From Argyresthia goedartella (lineage: Eukaryota > Arthropoda > Insecta > Lepidoptera > Argyresthiidae), in assembly GCA_949825045.1 (NCBI GenBank), contig OX463832.1, positions 24,050,552 through 24,114,551 of the forward strand: a stretch of DNA of 64,000 bases. Direction: 5' to 3'. Shown piece by piece: positions 1-10,880 of the stretch. How positions within the stretch are numbered: the stretch's first letter is position 1; each line of letters begins with the position of its first letter. Below the pieces are notes generated by a model that saw nothing but the letters and a program-made list of their open reading frames with translations, was not told the origin of the DNA and did no database searches. Both the position numbers and the translations under genes were made by a program.

Positions 1-21
1 TGTAATTTTGTGATTATCTGT

Positions 22-515
22 TTTATCTACACACGTATCATAAACCCTCTTTACTGCGTTCAAAAACCGCACGTTACGATCAGCATTATGTTAAACTACT
101 TGGTAAAAACTCGTTTCGTATCTGGAAAACTACACATAATGGTCATTATGTGTAGTTTTTCTACATATAATGACATTAAAATTTCGAACGCCGACGCCCA
201 CCCGCGTGCCACACTACAAAAACTACACATAATGGTCATTATGTGTAGTTTTTCTACATATAATGACATTAAAATTTCGAACGCCGACGCCCACCCGCGT
301 GCCGTCCCTAGTTTGTCTGTGAAGTTGGTACTGACATTCAAATTTCGAACGCCGACGCCCGCCTGCGAGAAGTTGGTACTACAGAACAAGTTAAACAACT
401 GCAGAACCACAATGCCGGTCAAACATGCGGTTCCTGAACACATCAAAGAGAGCTTATGATATGTGTGTAGATAAACTAGTGTATGTAACTGTACATAATT
501 AGGCATTAAAACTCG
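22..515 (+). repeat. Family A TIR element, copy 1
   Basis: This copy opens with the family's 5' end TTTATCTACACACGTATC and ends in the conserved region AACTGTACATAATTAGGC. It shares its body with copies near 8.6, 11.5, 17.1, 26.7, 32.9, 33.6 and 59.4 kb. An 85-bp core containing a 16-bp-arm hairpin (about 127-160) is tandemly duplicated (about 126-210 and 219-303). No coding capacity is convincing; the open frames here are chance frames. A non-autonomous DNA transposon is the likeliest class. Confidence 0.8.
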
Positions 516-602
516 AGAGTGGGTTTATGAAACGAGCCGAAGGCGAGAAGAAGAAGAAAATATCAGGGCAAAATACTGCGGTAGTAGACTTGGGTAACTC
601 GA

Positions 603-686
603 GAGTAAGATATAATATGACACACATATCGCTTGACGTCCTTTATATCCTAGTTACATCCCAGCGATATGAATCATATCTTACTC
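603..686. repeat. Imperfect hairpin
   Basis: The arms GAGTAAGATAT (603-613) and its complement (about 676-686) enclose a second inner pair, CATATCGCT with AGCGATATG. A fragment of family E (CAGGGCAAAATACTGCGG) lies just upstream near 565-583. Function is unknown; it may be a remnant of a fold-back element. Confidence 0.5.
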
Positions 687-774
687 CCAAAACAAATCTC
701 GCTCTCTCTGCCCAGGCTACACTAAACACAGTTGTGTGAGAACATACCAGCAAAACCAGACGTCTTCCAGTTTT

Positions 775-952
775 AAAATGTCACTATTAGGCAAACAGCA
801 ACCTTATCACCTTAACATTTGGTCTACATTTGGTCCATATTTTGTTGGCAAATACACAATTGACCAAACCAACCACACGTATTTCAGTCTTAAATGTCAC
901 TTTTAGGCGAATAGCAACCTTATCACATTAAATCCTTGGTCCAAATTTGAGC
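775..952. repeat. Direct repeat pair of about 62 bp
   Basis: Two diverged direct copies (about 775-837 and 892-952) share the cores AGCAACCTTATCAC and TTGGTC, with their starts about 117 bp apart. No gene is seen around them. Confidence 0.6.
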
Positions 953-1318
953 CGGATACCTAGTAGTAGCGATAGCGAAGGCGAACACACACTAACCGCA
1001 CCGAAAGGAATGACGGCGCCGAAGGAATCGACCACGCTGCTCTCGCGCGTTGCTCTGTCGCACTCGCACGCCTCGCATGACCGGATAAGCATGGATAGGT
1101 GTGCGTTCACCTGTACACCAGAGCGAGATTCGCGGAAACGAACACGTGAGTTTTTTCGGCTATCATCGGTTGGATTAAGATGAGCGAGAAAGAGTATGTG
1201 TTTGTCATACTATAATAGGCATAATGTTTCCAAAAGTTTGCTTATTGATTTGAATCTTATCGCATTGCAATAAGCTCGAAAAACAATAAATAATCTATGG
1301 GATATAACGTTTATAATA

Positions 1319-1406
1319 ATGTATGAAGAACCTATGGAGGCCTCAGTTCGCTGCCAAGGCAAAAGTGATCAAGGGATCGAAGCGGGCAATAAAAAGTGGT
1401 CTCTAG
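1319..1406 (+). other. Possible short coding exon with strong splice donor
   Basis: An ATG at 1319 opens a 29-codon frame that begins MYEEPMEASVRCQGKSDQG and runs into a near-consensus splice donor, TCTAG followed by GTAAGTT, at 1406/1407. The frame stops about 20 nt into the presumed intron. No acceptor or downstream exon is seen, and the segment may instead belong to an unrecognised transposon. The composition is richer in GC than its surroundings. Confidence 0.25.
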
Positions 1407-1689
1407 GTAAGTTGGTTAAGGTATAGTTCAAATGGTGAAATTAAAATGCAACTGTTGCAATTCGTTTGTTTATATATTTTGTATTGAGTAGGTTATTTTT
1501 CGAGACTCTTCCAACTCATCAACTCATTAAACAAATATGAGATAAGCCTTGTGAGATAAAAGAGTAAGAAATAAGTGGGAGTTGGAGCGTTATGAGAAGC
1601 CATAGATTTGAATGAGTGAGATATGATAGAGATATAATGTGTCACCGAATCAATAGATATGAGATATGATTACTCCCTATAAAGACACA

Positions 1690-1930
1690 CTTTGCGCAAG
1701 TCTATGCGGTAGCTTAGGTGAAGGGTAACCTTCGTGTTAGGTTGAACATGTAAGAACAACAAAAAATACCTAAAAACATAAACTTAAGTACACAAAACTT
1801 AAAAAGAACTTTGGTGATCATTTGCCCAAACACAATTTCATGATCATTTACTAATGCTGGCTGTCATTTCGAATTTATTAGTAGTAAATTTTCGAATTTT
1901 TTGGTAATCGTTTAAACACAAGCCAAAAAA
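1690..1930 (+). repeat. Family E-related element (variant E')
   Basis: It contains the E core (GCTTAGGTGAAGGGTA, then TTAGGTTGAACATGTAAGAA) joined to a segment with TTTGGTGATCATTT. It ends at GTTTAAACACAAGCC. The same composite occurs inverted at 47876-48116, which defines it as one mobile unit. Confidence 0.65.
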
Positions 1931-2007
1931 AATGCTTTTTGCGGTTTCCCAATCGGGGTGGCACCGGCAACTATAATAAACTCCACCTGGTATTAGCGAA
2001 TAGCGTA

Positions 2008-2262
2008 TTAATAATAATAATAATACCTTAGACACTATTGACACACATTGATCTAGCCCCAAACTAGGATTCCCTGTATCTTGGGTACTAGACAACGATA
2101 CACATACTTATATAGATAAATGTTATACTTAGATAGATAAACAACCATGACTATGGTACAAACATCCGTTCCCATCAAACAAATATTTGCCCCCACCGGG
2201 ACTCGAACCCGGGACCCTTGGCTTCGCAGGCAGCGTCACTGCCGACTCGGCCATTCGGGTCA
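2008..2262 (-). mobile_element. tRNA-derived SINE, family B, copy 1
   Basis: Read on the minus strand, the copy starts GACCCGAATGGCCGAGTCGG and has a Pol III B-box-like GGTTCGAGTCCC. Its body reads through ACAGGGAATCCTAGTTTGGG, and it ends in an (ATT)n tail. About nine full or partial copies occur in the window in both orientations. Confidence 0.9.
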
Positions 2263-2344
2263 TCATTATGAAATATGAAAGAATCGAATTTAAAAAAAGA
2301 ACGTCGAAGTCTATCCATTTAAAGAGTGTTATCGTCACATAAGC

Positions 2345-2812
2345 ATTAACCCGTTACTAATAGGGTCGCCCGGTTTCTGAAAGGAAAATTATTTTATTTA
2401 ATTTTTATTTTATTTTCATAGGAAAACTAACAGCATATATAAATATACAAAATTTTGCGTAGACTTAATGTTAAGATATAAACATGCCAATTACAAGTTT
2501 TCGTCTTTAAAAAGAAGAAATACATATAACTATAACAAAAATACCTATAGTCATATTTACCCAAATTAAGAAGTTGGTAATTGGTTGTAAGGAAAGACAC
2601 AATTATTTATATTGGAATTAATGTGAATGTAGAACTTTAAAGACGAACAAAACATCTTAAATTCTATGCATTGGTTGACATGAACGCCACAAATTGAGCA
2701 GAGCCAGTAGTAAAACAGATAATACATATACTTACATACCCATAAATAAAATTGTATTTATTAATCATATTTATCAATTTATTATATAAACTAAAACTAA
2801 ACTATAATTGCA
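2345..2812. other. No feature recognised
   Basis: This is AT-rich DNA without a convincing open frame, tRNA or repeat shared with the rest of the window. Confidence 0.5.
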
Positions 2813-3357
2813 CTAAACTAAATTAAAAATTTCCCTGAGTTCCCTGCCGGGCGGGAGGGTGCCCAAGACGCTGGCACTGTTACCTCGCTGTATCGCAATA
2901 CTGATGCGTTGAGCGAGGTAGGCGCCAGCTCTGCGGTGCCCTGACGCTTCGACGAGCCTCTTAGAGATGTCTTTGAGGACTCTTCGAGCGTCAGGGCCCC
3001 ACGGCCCAAGGGTCTCAAAGCCGAACGGCATAAACAAATAGTCGTCGCCGAGTGCGCCGTATTTGCGGGTTTGGAGACACTCTGCTGCTGCCGCCGCAGC
3101 GCCGGCTGTGGCTGAGGTTGCCGAAAGGTGACACGGTGCCAGCGTATCTACGCAGGTCGCGTCCCATACTAGCGACCTCCCGCTCTGCCAGGGAATAAGC
3201 GTCATTCCGTCTGGCCTCTTGCCATCGTCGCGTGCCAGTCCATTGGGTTCAAGTATTGCTGGCACGCCACAGCTGTCAAGGGCCCGACGGATGACGTCAT
3301 TAAGATTGGCATGACGGGACCACCGACCGGCGCTGCGTTGGCAGGAGAGGCCGTGAA
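2813..3357 (-). pseudogene. C-terminal fragment of a retroelement polyprotein with possible PD-(D/E)XK nuclease
   Basis: An open minus-strand frame runs from about 3357 to a stop at 2813. Its stretch HGLSCQRSAGRWSRH looks like the end of a zinc-binding motif. It is followed by DDGKRPDGM and WDATCVDT, which resembles the acidic core of a PD-(D/E)XK nuclease. I know this C-terminal block from reverse-transcriptase-like proteins of many invertebrates; the nuclease reading is my inference. The upstream reverse transcriptase is missing, and a small AT-rich hairpin abuts the 5' break (3355-3385). GC content is far above that of its neighbours. A 5'-truncated LINE copy is likeliest; host use cannot be excluded because the remaining frame is intact. 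Confidence 0.6.
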
Positions 3358-3385
3358 TAATATAAATATGAACTTTATATTATTC

Positions 3386-3690
3386 ATTTTGCATGTGTTG
3401 TATTTTAATTTTGCCAAAGTAAGCTAAAAAACTGCTTTATTTTTCTCTCGTTGGTGTTAAAAAGATCATTTGATTTTGTATACTTTTTATTAAATTTTTC
3501 AGCTTAGCTGTGACAACTTGTTGAACTCTTGCTAAACGCATTTCAGCCAATCACATGCCGCTATTTTGATCAAATGATCGATTAACTGCTTGTTACATTT
3601 GGCCACTCTTTCGGAAACTGGGGGAGACTGATACCTGTCAAGCAGCGAGTTATCTTTATCATACTGTAGTCCATTAACCGTGGCACTTCA
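3386..3690. other. No feature recognised
   Basis: This is an AT-rich spacer between two LINE remnants. The segment 3690-3980 may be the 3' UTR of the Jockey remnant that follows, because that LINE's coding end lies at 3983 on the minus strand. Confidence 0.4.
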
Positions 3691-3982
3691 TTTCATTTAT
3701 TCATCGCTTACATGTGGTATACATATGTACAAGTACAAGATGTCAAGATTAAATTTAGTCCCAGAACATGCGCCCTGCAAGGGCATTGCAATATTATTCT
3801 TTTTTACTTAGGTCTAAGGTATCAAGGCATGGCTATTATATTCTATTATATATATATCAGTTATAGGTAAACATTTTCTAATTTTCTGAGATTTCACTTA
3901 ATAAAATTATATAATACGAATAAATATAGGTAAGTAATAACTGATTGTAAAATTTTATTTTATTTTATTTCAAATTAAATTA

Positions 3983-4887
3983 TTAAGGGCATAGGTCATA
4001 ATCATAATCATAAAACTCCTGAAGGCTGTAAAAGGCATTTTCTATCAAGAATTTCTTTAAAATATTCTGAAACCTTTTAAAATTTTCTGTTTCTTTTATA
4101 GTAGGTGGTAGGTGATTATATATTTTGACACACATATTATAAGGGCCTGTGTCTACTAATACTAGGTTAGAATCAGTTGCAGCTAATCTTGGGCGGGGTC
4201 TGAGATTTACAGGGCGCTCTCGAATAGGGAACATATGTCGGTTTTTCCTAACAAATAATGATAAGAGGTGAGAATTTTGAAGATCTTGAAATAAGGTCGA
4301 CAGCTGGTCATTTGGTCTATATGAGCCAATATTCTTATGCATTTTTTTTGTAAGATAAATATTTTTTGTATGTCAACACACTTGCCCCATAGTATGATGC
4401 CACATTGAAGCCGGGAATGTGCGTAGGCATAGTAAGCCTTCTTGGCGGTTTCTAAATCGGTAGCCTTTTTTATTTCATATAGGGCGTAGGTAAAGCCAGA
4501 TAATTTAGAGCTCAATTTGCTGATGTGTTGTTTCCAGTTTGGGTACGAGTCTATGTGAATTCCTAAGAGGCAGTAGGTATTGACACATTCAATTGGCTTA
4601 TTTTTAAATTAAAAGTTTATCTCTAAAGGTGTTCTTTGATATGGATGAAACTGAATTAGTTTAGTCTTATTTAGGTTTATGTCTAGATTATGGTCCTCAA
4701 GCCAATTTACTATTGTATTGAATGTGGAGTGTAGATGGTTGTTTAGGATGTGGGCGTCATTGCCTGGGATTAAAACTGAGGTGTCATCAGCGAACAGAGT
4801 GCATGAGTTATCTATTACTTTAGGAAGGTCGTTTATATATATCAGAAAACTAGCGGCAACAGAATACAGATCCTGAGAAAATATCAA
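3983..4887 (-). pseudogene. Jockey-type LINE reverse transcriptase, 5'-truncated and frameshifted
   Basis: Minus-strand frames give the reverse transcriptase catalytic motif LFADDTSVLI. They continue through NLDINLNKTKLIQF and AHSRLQCGIILWG to a C-terminal block with PRLAATDSNLVLV. These are hallmarks of insect Jockey-clade ORF2. The reading frame changes near 4300 and there is a stop near 4609, so the copy is dead. Everything upstream of the catalytic box, including the endonuclease, is missing, as in a 5'-truncated LINE insertion. Confidence 0.85.
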
Positions 4888-4904
4888 CCCTCTACCCTAT
4901 TTTG

Positions 4905-4990
4905 GTTCTTGAGTTTCAGCCCTGTGCAGGACAGACAGATATGCAGACGGACGGACGGACAGCGGAGGCTTGGGGTCTCGTTGGGCATCC
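4905..4990 (+). repeat. Family C fragment
   Basis: The fragment contains the family C signature of GGAC tandem units followed by CAGCGGAGGCTT, and stops shortly before SINE B copy 2. Confidence 0.6.
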
Positions 4991-5002
4991 TAGCAGCACG
5001 AC

Positions 5003-5436
5003 CCGATTGGCCGAGTCGGCAGTGACCCTGCCTACGAAGCCAGGGGTCCCGGGTTCGAGTCCCGATGGGGGCAATATTTGTTTGATGAGAACTGATGTTC
5101 GTACACTACTCATGGTTTTTTCAATCTTTTTAAGTCAATTTATTCATAGATGTATAAATGAAGCACAGACAAGACACGGTCAGTCGGTCATTGTTGCAAC
5201 TTAAACAAACTCAAAAAAATATCTTACAGGTTGGAACACCTTTCTAGGACTTATAAATACAAACTATAATAAGTAATTTAAATCTATTCTAAGCGTATTT
5301 CCTGTAACATAACAACACTAAATTGTTTCAAAGTTATGGTTGTTTAATCTATCTAAGTATAATATTTATCTAATCGTTGTCTAGTACCCAAGATACAGGG
5401 AATCCTAGTTTGGGGCTAGATCAATGTGTGTACAAT
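5003..5436 (+). mobile_element. SINE family B, copy 2, split by an insertion
   Basis: The tRNA-like head (5003-5117) and the tail half (5336-5436) of one SINE B are separated by 218 bp of unrelated DNA (5118-5335). The sequence ATGGTT occurs at both junctions (5112-5117 and 5336-5341), as expected for a target-site duplication of the inserted DNA. Confidence 0.8.
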
Positions 5437-5437
5437 A

Positions 5438-5487
5438 CGATTAAAATCAGTTAAAGATTCTTTTCTCGGATATCATCGCCTAAATCC

Positions 5488-5518
<31 letters not shown>

Positions 5519-5586
5519 AGTGAGATGAGGGATTCACGACAATTTCCGAGGTTGGCCGAATCGTTAACTGATTTTAATCGTATTGT
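5438..5586. repeat. Inverted repeat around a (CT)n microsatellite
   Basis: Arms at 5438-5461 and 5563-5586 match at 23 of 24 positions (ACGATTAAAATCAGTTAA and its complement). The loop holds 14 CT units (about 5491-5518). Confidence 0.75.
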
Positions 5587-5944
5587 AAATAGAAACGCGA
5601 TTGGATGAAATTTTGCCGATAGAATTTAATTACGAAAAGACCTCCAAATTGTTTTTTAGTGTCAAAGGTCTTATTATTATTACGCTTCGGCTACGGAACC
5701 ATTAGGGTTATTATTAATTAAAGGGTAATTATTCAATTACGTGTACAAAGCATATTCGTAAATACCTACTAAAACCCTTTTGAATTAGTAAACTCTAGCC
5801 GCGCGTGCTGTGGCTTAGAATTAAGAACTAGTGTATGCCGGTGCAGGCAGCAGCGTCGCGTCGGCAGGCAAGGCCGACGAACAAACGCGCTGAGTGTAAA
5901 CTCTTGCGCAAGACCTCATTGTGCGGCGCGTCACGGCGTGAGTG

Positions 5945-6222
5945 GAGCGATAGCAGAAAAAACAGGGAAATATTGAACTGCACATCAATAATACTGATTC
6001 GCACAGCAATTATACTGATTATCACAGCAAATGTCAGGGCAAAATACTGCGGTAGCTTACGTGAAGGGTAGAGGGGGTGAGCGAAGCGAAGCCTTTATCC
6101 TTCGTATTAGGTTGAACATGTAAGAACAACAAACATACTAAAAACATAAAAAGTGTTTTTTATGATCCTTTTTTTGCTGTGAAAATCAGTATTTTTGATG
6201 TGTGATAAAATACTAGGCGAAA
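5945..6222 (+). mobile_element. Family E MITE, copy 2
   Basis: The ends are inverted copies around ATCAATAATACTGAT and ATCAGTATTTTTGAT. The core has TACTGCGGTAGCTTA, GAGCGAAGCGAAGCC and GGTTGAACATGTAAGAAC. The cleaner copy at 62245-62521 defines the boundaries of the family. Confidence 0.75.
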
Positions 6223-6315
6223 AAACATATTTTTTTATTATTATTTACGGAGTTCGATTAACCCCGTATGGAAAAAGGCGTTACGCTGTGTGTGTATTTA
6301 CATTTTTGGATGTTA

Positions 6316-6774
6316 TTTGACCGATCGAGTGAAGCGAGCGAAGCGTGTTCGTTTCAGGATTGGGCAAAAATGCTTTCGTATGTCCGGATGTTATCCTCTA
6401 CAGGCCGCATTTCTCAAGTGACTTTCGTAAATTTTCGTGAGCGGGTTCGATAATTAAATAGATTTTTTGTGGATTCAGTTTTTGGAAAATTCACAAAATG
6501 GCGGAGATGTGGGCGTTTAAACATTTTAAAAAACCACTACAGTCCAAACAGCTTGACGGATTTAAACAAATGGAATGTCGTTGGATTTGTAGAGACCGCG
6601 AGAGTAACAGGCTAGATACATTTTAGTAAAAAGTGTAGTTTACAAAGTTATTGGTGCGGACACTTTCATACTCCACGCACGTAACCAGGTGCATTCATAA
6701 GTTTGTATGTGTTATAAAAAGAAAGTGTCACTCGTGAGGTCTACAGCTCACAGAGCCGCTAGTTTACCTTTATA
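6316..6774 (+). repeat. Family D repeat, copy 1
   Basis: It begins TTGACCGATCGAGTGAAGCG, contains ACAAAATGGCGGAGATGTGG, and ends CTCACAGAGCCGCTAG. Copies or parts recur at 9.5-11.0, 12.2-12.6, 18.7, 22.0 and 32.6 kb. No protein-coding potential is seen. Confidence 0.75.
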
Positions 6775-6779
6775 TTTCA

Positions 6780-7222
6780 TACATATGGTAACAGGTTGTT
6801 AAGAAAAAAAAAACTGGAGGTCTTATTAGCAGACCAAACTTTGCGTCAGCTAATTAATAGTCACGGCAAGGCCACAGTACCTTAAATACTTCTTGTTAAT
6901 ATAACTCTTGAACTCAGAACTAACTAATATAAATTGACGACGATATATATTCCAATCTAAAATGCGTAAAACCTTTTTTTTTAACAAATATATATTTGAG
7001 CCCAACTTTTTATGCTATCGGTACTAATTGGCCGCTAAAAAGGAAGTCGCGAGCGTCCGTTTAGCGCTCGCGTACCGACAGCAGCGACGTCGCACTATTT
7101 ATTTAGTTTTGACAAGCAAACATCCACCTGCTTCTAGAGTGGACAGGTTACTGAACAATTATTTTCCAACAAAAAAAAAATTCACTGTGAGGATAGCCGC
7201 TGTATAATGAGTAAAATTTCAT
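6780..7222. other. No feature recognised
   Basis: This is AT-rich spacer with a small GC-rich patch near 7040-7095 and no repeat shared with the rest of the window. Confidence 0.4.
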
Positions 7223-7223
7223 A

Positions 7224-8147
7224 AAAAAAAAAACAGTCAAGTGCGAGTAGGACATCGGACCCGCACATGAAGGGTTCCATACCAGTGTACACGGAAAAAC
7301 GTAAAACGACAGTCTTTTGTACGAGTACCTATTTAATTTTTAATAAAAACATATTCAATACTAGGTAGGACTGCATTCAAGGCCGTACATCGAAACATTG
7401 AAAAATAGTTCTGTGTATGTAGTATGTAAGTATTAAACTATGTATTCAGGTTACCGAAACTCTTTGCTCATTAAACCCGGAAGTGGATAGAAATTGAGTA
7501 AATTATTTACAGAAATAAAATCAAATATGATAAAAAAGACCACACAACTCAAGTAAAACTTCTTTAGCTCTAATGCTTCAAAAATACATCTCCTGCACTG
7601 TGTCTGGCTATGAGAGGAAGAGAGAAAGAAAATATGCCTCGCCCGATCACACTTTTCGTAACGCTCTCGTCACGGATTCGCCAGCTTACTCCCCAAGTCA
7701 AGCGTGCGTATAGAAGTTTTACTTCAAAAAGTTAATACTATTTATGATAATTTGAATGAGCAATTATTAATCATATAAGGACAAATAACTGAGCACAAAA
7801 CTCAATACCTGCAATTAAAAATCTTTTCCGAGAAGATCGGGAGAGTCCATTTTTCACCGATAAACAAATAAAACAAAATGGCTAAGAAAATGGCCATACC
7901 AATAATTTCTTCTATGGGTACTTCTTTTAATTCTTGAAAATCGTTATGTTTCATTATTTGTTGCTGTTGCGGCAACAGAAATGCACGTTCTGTGAAAGTT
8001 TCAGCTCTCTACCTATCTCGGTTGATCCGGTAGAGCCCGGTGACGGACGGACGGACGGACGGACGGACAGACCGACGGAAAGACAGACGTACAGCGGAGG
8101 CTTAGTAATAGGGTTTGGCACCCTTCGGGTAGGGAACCCTAAAAATT
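7224..8147 (+). repeat. Family C, long form, with nested MITE
   Basis: The unit runs from CAGTCAAGTGCGAGTAGG to CCCTTCGGGTAGGGAACC and carries about six GGAC units at 8043-8068. It aligns along its length with the inverted long copy at 55794-56690, including the segment with ACTCTTTGCTCAT. An extra segment of about 190 bp (7537-7727) is absent from that copy. Confidence 0.8.
7551..7724. mobile_element. 174-bp MITE with 13-bp TIRs
   Basis: The ends AAGTAAAACTTCT (7551-7563) and its exact complement (7712-7724) frame the extra DNA found only in this copy of the long family C element. This small non-autonomous element entered an older repeat. Confidence 0.75.
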
Positions 8148-8554
8148 TACCACACTTTTTGTTGTTATTAGAAGTGAAGATAAATATTTGTGAACTAATT
8201 CCAAATATCCTGATAATGTGAAAAAAAAGTGTTGAAAAAATTTACAAGACATGTTGCATAAGTCCCACACTAGGTTTCCCTATGGCATGGGTACTCGGCT
8301 CAACAATAATAAATAATATACTTGCGCGAAATAAAGACGGCTGGTAGTAATAATTAAAAATCTTAACCTAACTTAGGTAAGACATGTGTATTTTACAGAG
8401 TGGTGAACAATTGTTCAGTATGATATACTTAATATGAAATAATACATGCTGCAAAATAAGAAAACCCTCTCATTCGTGAAACTTTGACACTTCAGTTTCG
8501 GGTACCACAAAAACCGAAAAAAAAGTTTTATTTATGTAAAATGAAGTAAGTATG

Positions 8555-9012
8555 TTTATCTACACACGTATCATAAACCCTCTTTACTGCGTACAAAAAC
8601 CGCACGTTACGATCAGCATAATGTTAAACTACTTGGTAAAAACTCATTTCTTATCTGAAAAATTACACATTATGACCATAATGACATTCAAATTTCGAAC
8701 GCCGACGCCCGCCTGCGTGCCGTCCCTAGTTTGTCTGTGAAGTTGGTACTGATATTCAAATTTCGAACGCCGACGCCCGAAGTTGGTGCTACAGAACAAG
8801 CTAAACAACTGCAGAGCCACAATGCCGGTCAAACATGCGGTTCCTGAACACATCAAAGAGAGCTTAAGATATATGTGTAGATAAACTAGTGTAAGTAACT
8901 GTACATAATTAGGCATTAAAACTCTCGAGTAATATTATTATGAAACTCGCCTTCGGCTCGTTTCATAAACCCACTCTCGAGTATTAATGCCCTTCATTAT
9001 GTAGCAGACACA
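8555..9012 (+). repeat. Family A TIR element, copy 2
   Basis: It starts TTTATCTACACACGTATC and continues to TAATGCCCTTCATTATG. The distal part includes an extra palindromic module (about 8929-8982) with CTCGCCTTCGGCTCG between CTCGAG sites. The central hairpin is reduced to a 7-bp stem. Confidence 0.8.
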
Positions 9013-9550
9013 TAACATACATTGTACACTTAGTACATTTATACACTTTGTAGGCATCCCATACTAGAAAAATCCGTATCTTGGGACACAGCGTAAGGTT
9101 ACATCGTGCCTATTTAGGTAATATTCTGAACTAGACACTAGACACTGCATTAGACAAAGTTTAACATCAGAATAAAAATAAAATAATGATACAATTTTTT
9201 CGCACTTTGTCCTCTAAGTAATTGCCAAAAGAAGATTCTCAACAGATTCATTTTCCGCAGTTATAAGTCAATTTTTCTACTGATTTTTATGTATTTTGCC
9301 TCGTTCATTTATTTCTAGTACAATTGGTTTGCTTATCTTGCTTACTTACTTGTAGGAGGGTAAAGTATCTCATTGAGAAATAAGTTAGCAATATAGTGAG
9401 TAAATAGTGCCAGTATAACTTACTCGGCACCCTGCGCCGCCTGGCAGCGATCTGGGCCCAATGTTTTTATGACCGAGCGAGCTAAGCGTCTCTGTTTCAG
9501 CTTGGGCAAAACTGCTTTCTTATGTCCAGATTTCTGGCTTTTCCCCTCTA

Positions 9551-9831
9551 CCTTAGACGGCAGGGCATGTCGACCTACCTACCGAATGGCCGAGTCGGCA
9601 GTGACCCTGCCTACGAAGCCGAGGGTCCCGGGTCCGAGTCCCGGTGGGGGCAAATATTTGTATGATGAGATGTTTGTACGCTAGTCATGGTTTTTATCTG
9701 TCTAAGTATAATATTTATCTATATAAGTATGTGTATCGTTGTCTAGTACCCAAGATACAGGGAATCCTAGTTTGGGGCTAGATCAATGAGTGTAAATAAT
9801 ATCCAAGGTATAATTATTATTATTATTATTA
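9551..9831 (+). mobile_element. SINE family B, copy 3, inside family D
   Basis: The tRNA-like part starts at 9581 (CCGAATGGCCGAGTCGGC), preceded by about 30 bp that are absent from other D copies. The element ends in seven ATT-type units before D resumes at CAGGTCGCATTTC. Confidence 0.85.
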
Positions 9832-9954
9832 CAGGTCGCATTTCTGAACGGATTCTCGTGAAATTTTGTGAGCAGGTGCCATAATTAATGGCTTTTTTCG
9901 ATTCAGTATTTGGATTTTTTGCTCAATGGTGGAGATACGGGTTGGAAATGTAAA

Positions 9955-10382
9955 AAAAAACCGGTCAAGTGCGAGTCTAAATCGCGCACGAAGGGTTCCG
10001 TACCACCGTTCAATGGAAGCGATGGCGTGGAGTGAATAGTTTGGATTTTAAACAGCAAAATATTGTTTACAAAGTTATTGGTGCGGTTACTTTCACACTC
10101 CATGTACGTAACCAGGTGCATCCATAAGTTTGTATGTGGTATTGAAAGAATTGTTGTATGGGAGCCCCCTTAAATAGTTCTTTTATCCTGTTTTTTAGTA
10201 TTTGTTGTTATAGCGGCAACAGAAATACATAATCTGTGAAAATTTCAACTCTCTAGCTAGCTAGGTTCTTGAGATACAGCCTGGTGACAGACGGACGGAC
10301 GGACGGACGGACGGACGGACGGACGGACAGCGAAGTCTTAGTAATAGGGTCCCGTTTGGGACCCTTCGGGTACGGAACCCTA
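9955..10382 (+). repeat. Family C, short form, inside family D
   Basis: The unit begins ACCGGTCAAGTGCGAGTC and ends TTCGGGTACGGAACCC. A run of nine GGAC units lies at 10290-10328. Because it interrupts D cleanly, its termini can be read directly. Confidence 0.85.
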
Positions 10383-10442
10383 AAAACGCTACAGCCCAAA
10401 TGGTTTGACAGATTTCAACAAATGACGTGTCGTTGGATTAGT

Positions 10443-10880
10443 AGAGGCAGTACGGTATGCGCGCTATTCGTGCCTGACGATTTCCTACGCGCGCGCAGGC
10501 ACCATCTGCTAGCGGGCGGCACGCACCGCACGGTGGCGCGCCGGCAGTCTCCGCTAGTGCGGGCGCGAGACAGCCTCAACGCACTGCTGGCTGCAGCACC
10601 AATGAATGATCTGTTTGGTGATGCATGGAGGGACATAGTGCGCGAATGTGGCAGGTTCTGTGAGATGGATGCATGATTGTGTCGTCACCGAATTATTGAA
10701 CTTTCAGAATGGAATGTCTATAATGGTAATTGACTTTAATTGAATTTAATTGACTTTGTAATTATATTTTTTTATTTTGTAATTGTAATTATTACGTAAA
10801 TATTTCTTGTATATTTGTGTGGATTTGGAATTTTCTGTAAGGGCACGAAAAATAATTAATATAAAAAAAAGGGCTACATA
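10443..10880 (+). pseudogene. LINE ORF2 C-terminal fragment with 3' UTR
   Basis: A GC-rich plus-strand frame ends at 10676 with RRHHLLAGGTHRTVARRQSP and then LVRARDSLNALL. This pattern resembles the extreme C terminus of insect LINE ORF2 proteins. An AT-rich tail with repeated TTGACTT follows. The insert splits family D, as expected of a severely 5'-truncated LINE. Family assignment is uncertain. Confidence 0.5.

Noticed and set aside
10..506. 149- and 136-codon frames on both strands
   Set aside because: Both come from the duplicated family A core and recur as fragments in other A copies.
2008..2262. Serine- or leucine-type tRNA in SINE B
   Set aside because: It has only a tRNA-like head followed by a conserved body and ATT tail, repeated about nine times.
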